From Streptomyces sp. NWU339 (GTDB lineage: Bacteria > Actinomycetota > Actinomycetes > Streptomycetales > Streptomycetaceae), in NCBI RefSeq assembly GCF_003143855.1, contig NZ_QFRK01000004.1, positions 306,504 through 370,503 on the forward strand: a stretch of DNA of 64,000 nt, in the 5' to 3' direction. Position numbers and translations under genes: made by a program. Of this stretch, positions 1 to 7,221 are shown in pieces. The stretch's first letter is position 1; each line of letters begins with the position of its first letter. The notes under the pieces are model-generated. The model was not told where the DNA came from. It did no database searches and was given only the letters and a program-made list of their open reading frames with translations.

Positions 1-120
1 GTCATGCGGATCGGCGGCACGATGATGATCGTGACCGGAGTGCTGCTGCTCACCGGCGTGTGGGACGACCTCGTGACGCAGATGCAGACCTGGTCCAACG
101 GCTTCACTGTAGGGATCTGA
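1..120 (+). CDS. ccdA: CcdA-type cytochrome c biogenesis membrane protein, C-terminal fragment
   Basis: Only the last 39 codons are in the window; the frame opens at base 1 and ends with TGA at 118-120. The visible tail has one hydrophobic helix (MMIVTGVLLLTGVW) followed by a short polar end. That is how actinobacterial CcdA/DsbD-type proteins finish, and a resB gene starts 6 bases later. CcdA passes electrons across the membrane to keep the haem-binding cysteines of apocytochrome c reduced. The assignment rests mainly on the operon context, since the catalytic cysteines lie outside the window. Confidence 0.75.
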   Translation, partial: VMRIGGTMMIVTGVLLLTGVWDDLVTQMQTWSNGFTVGI

Positions 121-125
121 CGGCG

Positions 126-1907
126 ATGAGCACGACTTCCACAACCGGGTCCGAAGAAACCCCGGCGGGGCCCGAAGAGGCCGCGGCCGGCACCGGCGAC
201 CAGGAGCTGGGCGCCGCCGGTTCCCAGCTGTCCACCACGCCCACGGAGGAGCCGCCGAACCTGCCCGCCCTGGGCGTCATCGGCTGGGCCCGCTGGTTCT
301 GGCGGCAGCTCACGTCCATGCGGGTCGCGCTGCTGCTGCTGCTCCTGCTGTCGCTCGCCGCGATCCCCGGCTCGCTCATCCCGCAGACCGGCATCGACAA
401 GACCCGGGTCGACGACTTCCGCGAGCAGCACGACGTCCTCGCACCGATCTACGACCAGCTCGGCCTGTTCAACGTCTACAGCTCGGTGTGGTTCTCGGCG
501 ATCTACATCCTGCTGTTCGTCTCCCTCATCGGCTGCATCGTCCCCCGCACCTGGCAGTTCGTCGGCCAGCTGCGCGGCCGTCCGCCGGGCGCCCCCCGAC
601 GGCTGACCCGGCTGCCCGCCTACACCACCTGGCGCACCGAGGCCGACCCCGAGCAGGTACGGGAGGCGGCCCTCGCCCTGCTGAAGAAGCGCCGCTTCCG
701 CGCCCACCTCGCCGGTGACGCCGTCGCCGCCGAGAAGGGCTATCTGCGGGAGGTCGGCAACCTCACCTTCCACATCGCCCTGATCGTGATGCTGATCGCC
801 TTCGCCTGGGGCCAGCTGTTCAAGTACGAGGGCAACAAGCTGATCGTCGAGGGGCAGGGCTTCGCCAACACGCTCACGCAGTACGACGACTTCAAGTCCG
901 GAAACCTCTTCGACGTCGCCGACCTGGAGCCGTTCAGCTTCACCGTGAAGTCCTTCACCGGCACGTACGAGCCCGCCGGCCCCAACAAGGGCACCCCGCG
1001 CACGTACGAGACCGAGCTGATCTACAGCGAGGGCGCCTACGGCGAGGAGAAGACGACCAAGGTCGAGGTGAACAAGCCGCTGAAGGTCGGCGACGCCAAG
1101 GTCTACCTCGTCAGCCACGGCTACGCGCCCGTCGTCACCGTCCGCGACGGCGAGGGCGAGGTCGTCTTCAAGGACGCCGTGCCGCTGCTGCCGCTCGACG
1201 CCAACGTCACCTCCTCCGGCGTGGTCAAGGTCCTCGACGGCTACCGCAACCCCGAGGGCGAGAAGGAACAGCTCGGCTTCAACGCCTTCTTCGTGCCCAC
1301 CTTCGGCGGCTCGGCCACCGGCACGATGCTCTCCCAGTTCCCGGCACTGGACTACCCGGTGCTCGCACTCTCCGCCTACCACGGCGACCTGAAGGCCGAC
1401 GCCGGCATTCCGCAGAGCGTCTACCAGATGGACAAGACCAAGATGAAGGAGTTCAAGGACTCCGAGGGCGAGCTGTTCAAGAAGCTGCTGATGCCCGGCG
1501 AGACCATGACCCTCCCGGACGGTGCCGGCTCGGTCACCTTCGAGAAGGAGATCAGGGAGTGGGCCGGCTTCCAGGTCGTCCAGGAGCCGGGCGGCGGCTG
1601 GGCCCTCGCCGGTTCCCTCTTCGCGATCGGCGGCCTCGCCTGCTCCCTGTTCGTCCAGCGGCGCCGCGTGTGGGTGCGCGCGGTCGAGGGCCCCGACGGC
1701 GTCACCGTCGTCGAGATGGCCGGGCTCGGCCGCAGCGAGTCCGCCAAGGTGCCCGAGGAACTCGGCGACCTGGCCGGAATCCTCTACGACCAGGCTCCCG
1801 GGGCCCCCGACGCCGATGACGCCTCCGCCGACGACGCCGCCCCCGCAGCATCCGCCGATTCCCCCGACCCCCAAGCCGCATCTGCCGAAGGGGCTGAGAA
1901 GCCTTGA
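126..1907 (+). CDS. resB: ResB-like cytochrome c biogenesis protein
   Basis: 593 aa, full-length for the family. ResB (Ccs1) works with CcsB/ResC as the system II haem-delivery and ligation complex at the outer face of the membrane. After a disordered acidic/Pro-rich N-terminus there are hydrophobic segments near residues 65-85 (VALLLLLLLSLAAIPGSLIP), 135-155 (IYILLFVSLIGCIVP), 215-235 (IALIVMLIAFAWG) and 490-510, with a large soluble extracytoplasmic domain between the third and the last. ATG at 126 was chosen because it follows the ccdA stop closely; the frame stays open upstream, but that would overlap ccdA. The stop overlaps the ccsB start (TTGA), so translation is probably coupled. The C-terminal tail is Ala/Asp/Pro-rich and looks disordered. 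Confidence 0.9.
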   Translation: MSTTSTTGSEETPAGPEEAAAGTGDQELGAAGSQLSTTPTEEPPNLPALGVIGWARWFWRQLTSMRVALLLLLLLSLAAIPGSLIPQTGIDKTRVDDFREQHDVLAPIYDQLGLFNVYSSVWFSAIYILLFVSLIGCIVPRTWQFVGQLRGRPPGAPRRLTRLPAYTTWRTEADPEQVREAALALLKKRRFRAHLAGDAVAAEKGYLREVGNLTFHIALIVMLIAFAWGQLFKYEGNKLIVEGQGFANTLTQYDDFKSGNLFDVADLEPFSFTVKSFTGTYEPAGPNKGTPRTYETELIYSEGAYGEEKTTKVEVNKPLKVGDAKVYLVSHGYAPVVTVRDGEGEVVFKDAVPLLPLDANVTSSGVVKVLDGYRNPEGEKEQLGFNAFFVPTFGGSATGTMLSQFPALDYPVLALSAYHGDLKADAGIPQSVYQMDKTKMKEFKDSEGELFKKLLMPGETMTLPDGAGSVTFEKEIREWAGFQVVQEPGGGWALAGSLFAIGGLACSLFVQRRRVWVRAVEGPDGVTVVEMAGLGRSESAKVPEELGDLAGILYDQAPGAPDADDASADDAAPAASADSPDPQAASAEGAEKP

Positions 1908-3064
1908 CTCTCGCCGCCGCAACCGAGCTGGCCACCGCCACGAGCCTGGCCGCCGCGAACAACGAGAACCTCGCGGAGATCAGCAACGTGCTGATCTACT
2001 CCGCGATGGCGGTCTACACCCTGGCCTTCCTGGCGTACATCGCCGAATGGATCTTCGGCAGCCGCAGCAAGGTCGCCCGCACCGCCGCCGCGCTCACCCC
2101 CCGGGCGGGGGCGGCCGGGAAGGCGGCCGGGAAGGCCCCGGCCGTCACCGTCGACAAGGCGGGCGGCACCGCCGTACTGGAGCGGCCGAAGGTCGTCGTA
2201 CGGGCCGGGGCCGGCACCCGTGACGTGCCCGACGGACCCGGGGCGCACGGCGGGGACGAGCAGGGCGACCTCTTCGGGCGGATCGCCGTCTCCTTCACGG
2301 TGCTCGCCTTCGTGATCGAGTTCGGTGGTGTGCTCACCCGGGCGCTGTCCGTGCAGCGGGCGCCCTGGGGCAACATGTACGAGTTCAACATCACCTTCAC
2401 CACCACCGCCGTCGGCGTGTACCTCCTGCTGCTGGCGCTGAAGAAGAACGTGCGCTGGCTCGGGCTGTTCCTGACCACGACCGTGCTCCTCGACCTCGGT
2501 CTCGCCGTCACCGTCCTGTACACCGAGAGCGACCAGTTGGTTCCCGCGCTCGACTCGTACTGGATGTACATCCACGTCTCCACCGCGATCCTGTGCGGCG
2601 CGGTCTTCTACGTCGGCGCGGTCGGCACGATCCTGTACCTGTTCAAGGACTCCTACGAGGGCAAGCTCGCGCGCGGCGGCAAGCCCGGCGCCTTCGCCAC
2701 CTCCGTCATGGAGCGGCTGCCCGCCTCCGCCTCGCTCGACAAGTTCGCCTACCGCGTCAACGCGGCCGTCTTCCCGCTGTGGACGTTCACGATCATCGCG
2801 GGCGCCATCTGGGCCGGCGACGCCTGGGGCCGCTACTGGGGCTGGGACCCCAAGGAGACCTGGTCCTTCATCACCTGGGTCGCCTACGCCGGCTACCTGC
2901 ACGCCCGCGCCACCGCGGGCTGGAAGGGCCGCAAGGCCGCCTACCTGGCACTGGCCGCCTTCGCCTGCTGGCTGTTCAACTACTACGGCGTGAACATCTT
3001 CGTCTCCGGCAAGCACTCCTACGCCGACGTCGGCCTGGGCGTCCTGGCCTCCGTCGGCTTCTGA
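1904..3064 (+). CDS. ccsB: CcsB/ResC cytochrome c-type biogenesis protein
   Basis: 386 aa multi-spanning membrane protein that carries haem to the outside and, with ResB, attaches it to the CXXCH motif of c-type cytochromes. The tryptophan-rich family signature is present near residues 310-325 (GRYWGWDPKETWSFITW), and conserved histidines lie in the last helices (YLHAR, GKHSYADVG). About eight hydrophobic segments follow one N-terminal helix, with a variable Ala/Gly-rich loop at residues 45-110. The start is TTG at 1904, overlapping the resB TGA by four bases. It is the last gene of ccdA-resB-ccsB; a strong hairpin follows 23 bases after the stop. Confidence 0.93.
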   Translation: MTLAAATELATATSLAAANNENLAEISNVLIYSAMAVYTLAFLAYIAEWIFGSRSKVARTAAALTPRAGAAGKAAGKAPAVTVDKAGGTAVLERPKVVVRAGAGTRDVPDGPGAHGGDEQGDLFGRIAVSFTVLAFVIEFGGVLTRALSVQRAPWGNMYEFNITFTTTAVGVYLLLLALKKNVRWLGLFLTTTVLLDLGLAVTVLYTESDQLVPALDSYWMYIHVSTAILCGAVFYVGAVGTILYLFKDSYEGKLARGGKPGAFATSVMERLPASASLDKFAYRVNAAVFPLWTFTIIAGAIWAGDAWGRYWGWDPKETWSFITWVAYAGYLHARATAGWKGRKAAYLALAAFACWLFNYYGVNIFVSGKHSYADVGLGVLASVGF

Positions 3065-3086
3065 GCGCCCCCGGCGCACCGCCCGC

Positions 3087-3135
3087 GACGGCCGGTTGCC
3101 GTGGCCCGATCCCCGGGCCGCGGCAACCGGCCGTC
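3087..3135. terminator. Bidirectional hairpin terminator between ccsB and the deaminase
   Basis: Perfect inverted repeat: the arm GACGGCCGGTTGCCG pairs with its complement at 3121-3135, and an inner GGCCCG/CGGGCC stem extends the hairpin. It lies between two convergent genes, ending just before the deaminase stop, so it can serve both. Confidence 0.75.
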
Positions 3136-3136
3136 G

Positions 3137-3622
3137 TCACTTCCCGACGTCTCCGATGTCTCTGACGTCTCCGATGTCCTCGTGCCAAAGCCGCGGATGC
3201 CGTTCGACGAAGTCCCGCATCATCGCGGCGCACTCCGGATCGTCCAGCAGCACGATCTCCACGCCGTGCTCGGCCAGCCAGTCGTGACCGCCGTGGAAGG
3301 TGACCGCCTCGCCGATCAGCACCCGGGAGATGCCGAACTGCCGGACCAGCCCGGAGCAGTACCAGCAGGGCGACAGGGTCGTCACCATCGTCGTACCGCG
3401 GTACGAGCGCTGCCGTCCCGCCGCCCGGAAGGCGGCCGTCTCCGCGTGCACGGACGGATCACCGTCCTGCACACGGCGGTTGCGGCCCCGGCCGAGCAGG
3501 GTCCCGTCGGCGCCGTACAGCGCGGCGCCGACGGGGACACCACCCTCGGCGAGCCCCGCGCGGGCCTCCGCGAGGGCGGTGGCGAGCCAGGCACGGGCCG
3601 TTTCCTGATCGATCGACTCCAT
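3137..3622 (-). CDS. Nucleoside/cytosine deaminase, CMP/dCMP deaminase fold
   Basis: 161 aa. The zinc site is complete: HAE (His ligand and catalytic Glu) near residue 58 and PCWYC (the two Cys ligands) near residues 89-93. The spacing and the short length fit the yeast-type cytosine deaminase or guanine deaminase branch, which removes the exocyclic amino group of a free base or nucleoside in the cytoplasm. The start at 3622 (MESIDQETARAW) begins the conserved fold; an in-frame start at 3745 would add an unconserved Arg-rich leader. The C-terminus ends in a small in-frame repeat, DIGDVRDIGDV, encoded by an 18-bp DNA repeat. The exact substrate cannot be told from sequence. Confidence 0.85.
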   Translation of the reverse strand: MESIDQETARAWLATALAEARAGLAEGGVPVGAALYGADGTLLGRGRNRRVQDGDPSVHAETAAFRAAGRQRSYRGTTMVTTLSPCWYCSGLVRQFGISRVLIGEAVTFHGGHDWLAEHGVEIVLLDDPECAAMMRDFVERHPRLWHEDIGDVRDIGDVGK

Positions 3623-3795
3623 GCGGCCAGTCTCCCGCGAACCCGCGCGGTTCCACGGGCGGCTCCGGCGATGGAACGGCGTCCCCGTCGGCGCCGCCCC
3701 ACGCCTCACGGGGCGAACGCTGCCTGATGCGGCGCTGACCTGCACGATGCGTCACCCGAACGGCGAGGAGAACGCCGACTCACCCCGAACCGGCC

Positions 3796-4197
3796 TCACC
3801 ACGACACGGGCTCCGTATCCGTCGCCAGGCGGGCATGGAGTTCCACGTCGTAGCGGACACCGTCGTATTCGAGCTTCTGTCGTTGCCGCCCTTCCACCAC
3901 GAAGCCGACGGCGCGAGCCACTTTGCACGAGGCGGGATCGTTCACCCGGTGCCCCAGCTCCAGCCGGAAGAGTTCCGCGTCCTCGAAAGCCCAACGGGCC
4001 ACAGCACGGCAGGCACGAGAAGCTGTGCCTCTGCCACGGGCCGTTGTCCACCGCTCGGCAGCCTGGACGGAATCAACCGGTTCACGGGGCCGGCCACGCA
4101 TGAGCGGATCCGCGAACGCGGTCATCACCGCCCGGGCGTCCTCGGCCCTCCCTCTCCGCAGCACCGGGCCGGAGGAGGCGTCTGCACGCTCGCGCAC
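3796..4197 (-). pseudogene. GNAT N-acetyltransferase gene with internal deletion
   Basis: 133 codons from a GTG at 4197 with a good ribosome site (GAGGA, 8-base gap). Both ends look like a GNAT acetyltransferase: N-terminal VLRRGRAEDARAVMTAFADP, and C-terminal FRLELGHRVNDPASCKVARA then GFVVEGRQRQKLEYDG. The middle of the fold, including the strand before the acetyl-CoA loop, is missing: AERW runs almost directly into ARGRG-TASRACRA, which in complete proteins are separated by roughly 45-50 residues. The reading frame survives the deletion. A product without these strands should not bind acetyl-CoA normally, so I treat it as a decayed gene. An unusually short functional protein is less likely. 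Confidence 0.65.
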
Positions 4198-4281
4198 GAC
4201 GCGAGTCCTCCTCAGCAGGCACCGCCTGCCACGTCGGTTTCCCCAACCGCCCAGGGGCACCGATGGGTCATGTCCCGCCAT

Positions 4282-4642
4282 GTGGTGTGGGGGATCCCCC
4301 GCGGTCCCGGGGCTGCGGGGCCGGAGGCGGATGCCGTGCGGAAAACCGTGAGCAGTCGGCGGGTATGTGTCACGTGAGCGCTCAAACGAGCGGCGTCAGG
4401 ACAGTGGTGGCCGAAGTGCTCACGGTTTTCGGGCGGTGTGTCCTCCCCGGGGCGTGGGCGGGTGTCCGGGCATCGCCCATGTCGAGACCGCCGCGCCCCG
4501 CCGGGCAGCGCGACCGGCCCCGACCCGCGACGCCGCCTTCAGACCTCTTGCACCACCCGGAGGGAGACCATCCGGATCACCCGGCGTGACAGCCCCACAG
4601 AAGGTGAGCAGAACCCGGGAAATGACGTCGCCTCCTCGACTC
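4282..4642. other. Intergenic region without a supported gene
   Basis: About 360 bases. Open frames here have no recognisable domain and no codon pattern like the neighbours. The only structure seen is the 14-bp inverted repeat pair at 4341-4430, listed separately. Confidence 0.5.
4341..4430. repeat. 90-bp unit with perfect 14-bp inverted ends
   Basis: GAAAACCGTGAGCA at 4341-4354 is exactly complemented by TGCTCACGGTTTTC at 4417-4430, with 62 bases between. It could be a miniature inverted-repeat element, a pair of regulator sites or the base of a long hairpin. No target-site duplication was seen. Confidence 0.45.
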
Positions 4643-4693
4643 TTGACTTTCCTGACAGGAAAGTGGGACTCTCACTTTCCCGCTAGGAAAGTG
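4643..4693 (+). promoter_or_regulatory. Operator/promoter with repeated CTTTCC/GGAAAG motifs
   Basis: A TTGACT -35-like hexamer at 4643-4648 is followed by CTTTCC (4647), GGAAAG (4658), CACTTTCC (4673) and GGAAAGTG (4686). They form two overlapping palindromes, CTTTCC-N5-GGAAAG and GGAAAGTG-N7-CACTTTCC, ending 10 bases before the GTG start of the next gene. The winged-helix regulator encoded second in the operon is the obvious candidate to bind here. That is an inference. Confidence 0.55.
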
Positions 4694-4703
4694 AGGTGTC
4701 ACC

Positions 4704-5168
4704 GTGGACGACATCGCTCCGGAGCAGGCCCGCACCGCCCTCGACGCAGCTGACCGTGCCCGGCGCCAGGTGGCCGAGGAAGTCGGCCTGCCCCGCGGCT
4801 ACTGGTGGGCGATGGCGGTCGGCTGGCTCCTGTTGGGCGTGCTCAGCAGCGTGGCACCACCGTGGCTGGCCGGGACCGCGACCGTGGGCTTCGGCATGGG
4901 CCACGCGGTGCTCGCGTCACGTCTGCTCGACGGACGCCGGCGCACGGATCGGCTGCGGGTGAGCGCGGCGGTCGCCGGCCGCCGCACCCCGCTGGTCGTG
5001 GTCGGCATGCTGCTCGGGCTCATCGGGGTCACCGTCCTTGCGGCGCTCGCGCTCGACGCCGACGGCGCCGACCACGCCGGCGTCTGGGCGGCGGTGCTGG
5101 TCGCGGTCGTCGTCGGGTTCGGTGGGCCGGAGATCCTGCGCGTTCTGCGTGGTTGGGTGCGGGCATGA
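4704..5168 (+). CDS. Small multi-spanning membrane protein
   Basis: 154 aa. Four hydrophobic segments are visible (about residues 32-50, 53-70, 95-115, 125-145), after a short amphipathic N-terminus that ends in an Arg-rich helix. Actinobacterial homologues are found immediately before a MarR-type winged-helix protein; that arrangement is present here, with a four-base ATGA overlap. The function is unknown: it may be a sensor or transporter accessory protein whose expression is set by the downstream regulator. The start is GTG at 4704, directly after the operator-like repeats; no strong ribosome site is seen. Confidence 0.75.
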   Translation: MDDIAPEQARTALDAADRARRQVAEEVGLPRGYWWAMAVGWLLLGVLSSVAPPWLAGTATVGFGMGHAVLASRLLDGRRRTDRLRVSAAVAGRRTPLVVVGMLLGLIGVTVLAALALDADGADHAGVWAAVLVAVVVGFGGPEILRVLRGWVRA

Positions 5169-5482
5169 CGAAAGCGCGTTTCGACGAGCTGATCCATCCC
5201 AGCACCCGCCTGTCCCTGGTGGCGACACTGGCAGCGGCCGACTGGGCCGAGTTCGCCTTCCTCAAGGACCGGTTGGGACTGTCCGACTCGGCGCTGTCCA
5301 AGCAGCTCACGACGCTCGAAGAAGCCGGGTATGTCGCCACGGAACGCCGCCTCAGCGGCAGCCGCCGGAAGGTACGCGCCCGGCTCACCGGCGCCGGCCG
5401 GGATGCCTTCGACGGTCACATCGCGGCACTGCGGGCGATCGTCGCCGGCGCCGCGCCCCCGTCCGAAAGCCCTCCGGCGTGA
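5165..5482 (+). CDS. Winged-helix transcriptional regulator (MarR/ArsR-like)
   Basis: 105 aa, one domain. Residues 5-80 form a winged helix: LIHPSTRLSLVATLAAADWA (helix 1), a helix-turn-helix with recognition segment GLSDSALSKQLTTLEEAGYV, then the wing ERRLSGSRRKVRARLT. This is the short family of HTH proteins that pair with a small membrane protein. The start ATG overlaps the upstream stop, so the two are co-translated. The multiple CTTTCC/GGAAAG palindromes before the operon suggest autoregulation. Confidence 0.83.
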   Translation: MTKARFDELIHPSTRLSLVATLAAADWAEFAFLKDRLGLSDSALSKQLTTLEEAGYVATERRLSGSRRKVRARLTGAGRDAFDGHIAALRAIVAGAAPPSESPPA

Positions 5483-5527
5483 AGCCGTCTCCGCCCGCTC
5501 GTCGGAACTGGCCCCGGTCGGCTGTCC

Positions 5528-5555
5528 TGCCTCCCGGGCACGTGCCCGGGAGGCA
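5528..5555. terminator. 28-bp perfect palindrome between convergent genes
   Basis: TGCCTCCCGGGCAC followed at once by its exact complement, giving a hairpin with no extra loop bases. It lies 45 bases after the regulator stop and 92 bases before the convergent MFS gene stop, a position that suits a shared terminator. Confidence 0.6.
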
Positions 5556-5647
5556 CATCCAGGGCACATGAACCTGGGATCCCGCAGGGGTCGGGCGGGG
5601 CTTTCGGGCCCTGCCCTCTCCAGTGCCGGGAAGAGGCCGTCAGGTCG

Positions 5648-6847
5648 TCAGGTGCCCTGCGGGGAGGGAGCGGAGGTGGTGGCTCTGCCGAAGGCGCGCA
5701 TGGCGAAGGCGCCGGCGAGGGGTCCGGGCGCGAGAAGGAGGAAGGCGTACTCCCAGCCGATGGCCTCGGCCAGGAGGGGGGTGAGCTGGATGCTGATGAC
5801 GGTGAGGGCGAAGCCGATCGCGGTCTGGCCGGTGAGCGCCGTCCCGATGTAGCGGTGGTCGGCGACCTCGCTCAGCGATGTCGAGAACACCCCTGAGTCC
5901 GCGATCACGGCAGCACCCCACAGCGCGCAGAAGGCGAACAGAAGCAGCGGCGGAGCGTGGAAGAAGAGCGGGGAGACCAGGCAGCACAGGCCGCTGAGGA
6001 GAAGCGCCGCCAGGGCGGCGGGAGAGCGGCCGAAGCGGTCCGCGCCCCAGCCGCCGAGCAGGCAACCGACTGCCCCGCCGATTCCCATGGTGAGGAACAC
6101 CGTGATCCCCACCGAGCCCGGGAGTCCTCTCGCGGCGGAGGCCGCCAGCAGGAAGGACGGGATCCAGGTCCACAGGGCGTAGAGCTCCCACATGTGTCCG
6201 AAGTAGCCGAGATTGGCCAGGCGCGGCCCGCGTTCGGTGAACATGGTCAGCGCGTACCGGGGGTTGCGGGCGGGTGCGGTCGGTGCCGCGTGGGGGCCGA
6301 TCCGGATGAGGGCCAGTGAGATGACGGAGCCCAGGAGCCCGGCTGCCGCTGCGGCGAGCAGAACACCGCGCCAGGGCAGTGAGCCCACGCCGGCTATGAG
6401 ATGGGGAAGAGTGGAGCCGAGGGTGAGAGCGGCGATGAGGACGCCCATGGTCCTGCCCCGTCCGGCGCTGCCGGACCAGGAGGCCATGAGCTTCATGCCG
6501 GTGGGGTAGACCCCGGCCAGGAACATCCCGGTCATGAGCCGCAGCGGGACGGCGACGGCCGGCCGGTCGGCGAACAGGGCCAGCACCACGGTGCAGACGG
6601 CGGCTGCCGCGGCACTGACGGCGAGCAGGCGCTGGGGCGGAACGCGGTCCGCCAGGTTCAGGGCCGTCGAGGCCACGGCCCCGGCGACGAAGCCGAACTG
6701 CACGGAGGCCGTCAGCCATACCGCGCCGCCGGCGGTGAGCCCCCAGTCGTTCCGCAGGCTGGGCACCACCGCCGACATGGAGAACCACACGGCGAGACCG
6801 AGCACTTGCACGGCAGCGATCGCTCCGCGTTGCACACCGACGTTCAC
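5648..6847 (-). CDS. MFS transporter
   Basis: 399 aa with 12 predicted membrane segments, typical of the major facilitator superfamily. The cytoplasmic loop 2-3 motif appears as NLADRVPPQRLL near residue 70, and a second copy in the second half as GGWGADRFGRSPAAL, the usual DRXGRR-like signature. GTG at 6847 is the start, because AAGGGGG lies five bases upstream; an in-frame ATG at 6895 would add an Arg-rich leader. The substrate is not predictable; the closest overall type is the cyanate/nitrate-like or drug-efflux MFS permease. It is transcribed alone and divergently from the tnpB-like element. Confidence 0.87.
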   Translation of the reverse strand: MNVGVQRGAIAAVQVLGLAVWFSMSAVVPSLRNDWGLTAGGAVWLTASVQFGFVAGAVASTALNLADRVPPQRLLAVSAAAAAVCTVVLALFADRPAVAVPLRLMTGMFLAGVYPTGMKLMASWSGSAGRGRTMGVLIAALTLGSTLPHLIAGVGSLPWRGVLLAAAAAGLLGSVISLALIRIGPHAAPTAPARNPRYALTMFTERGPRLANLGYFGHMWELYALWTWIPSFLLAASAARGLPGSVGITVFLTMGIGGAVGCLLGGWGADRFGRSPAALAALLLSGLCCLVSPLFFHAPPLLLFAFCALWGAAVIADSGVFSTSLSEVADHRYIGTALTGQTAIGFALTVISIQLTPLLAEAIGWEYAFLLLAPGPLAGAFAMRAFGRATTSAPSPQGT

Positions 6848-7221
6848 AACTGCCCCCTTGGACCGAGGTCTTGTTCCTCGGCTCTCGCGTGCCATGGCCG
6901 AAGGCCGAACCTAATCACCCTGAGCCCGTAAGCCCGGTCCGCCCCCCGCTCGGCAGTCAGCCGCCAGGAAGGGGAGAGGAGGTCATCCTCGAGGCGAACC
7001 TGGACTCTGCCTCCGACGGGGGTCGGGAACTGCTGGGGTTTGGCTGAGTGTGAGTGCGTTCTGGCGTGCATGGGTGAGCAGTGGTGTGTGCGGCGGGGGC
7101 TGCCGTGGCGTGTTGCCAGACGGCGAAGGGGAGTTCGTCCGTCGAATGCGTGACCTTGCCCGGTGGTGTTCGTTGGACGGGGTGAGCGGGTTGTCGAGGC
7201 CGGTGGCGGGGGTGGGTCCGG
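6848..7221. other. Intergenic region: MFS promoter side and left flank of the tnpB-like element
   Basis: No supported gene. The 5' part should hold the promoter of the leftward MFS gene. The rest, rich in G-runs and GTG/TGTG steps from about 7020 on, probably belongs to the upstream flank of the tnpB-like element. No IS200/IS605 left-end hairpin could be assigned with confidence. Confidence 0.4.

Noticed and set aside
1784..3079. 431-codon open frame antisense to ccsB
   Set aside because: Overlaps a certain gene completely and has the low-complexity Gly/Val/Arg content of a shadow frame.
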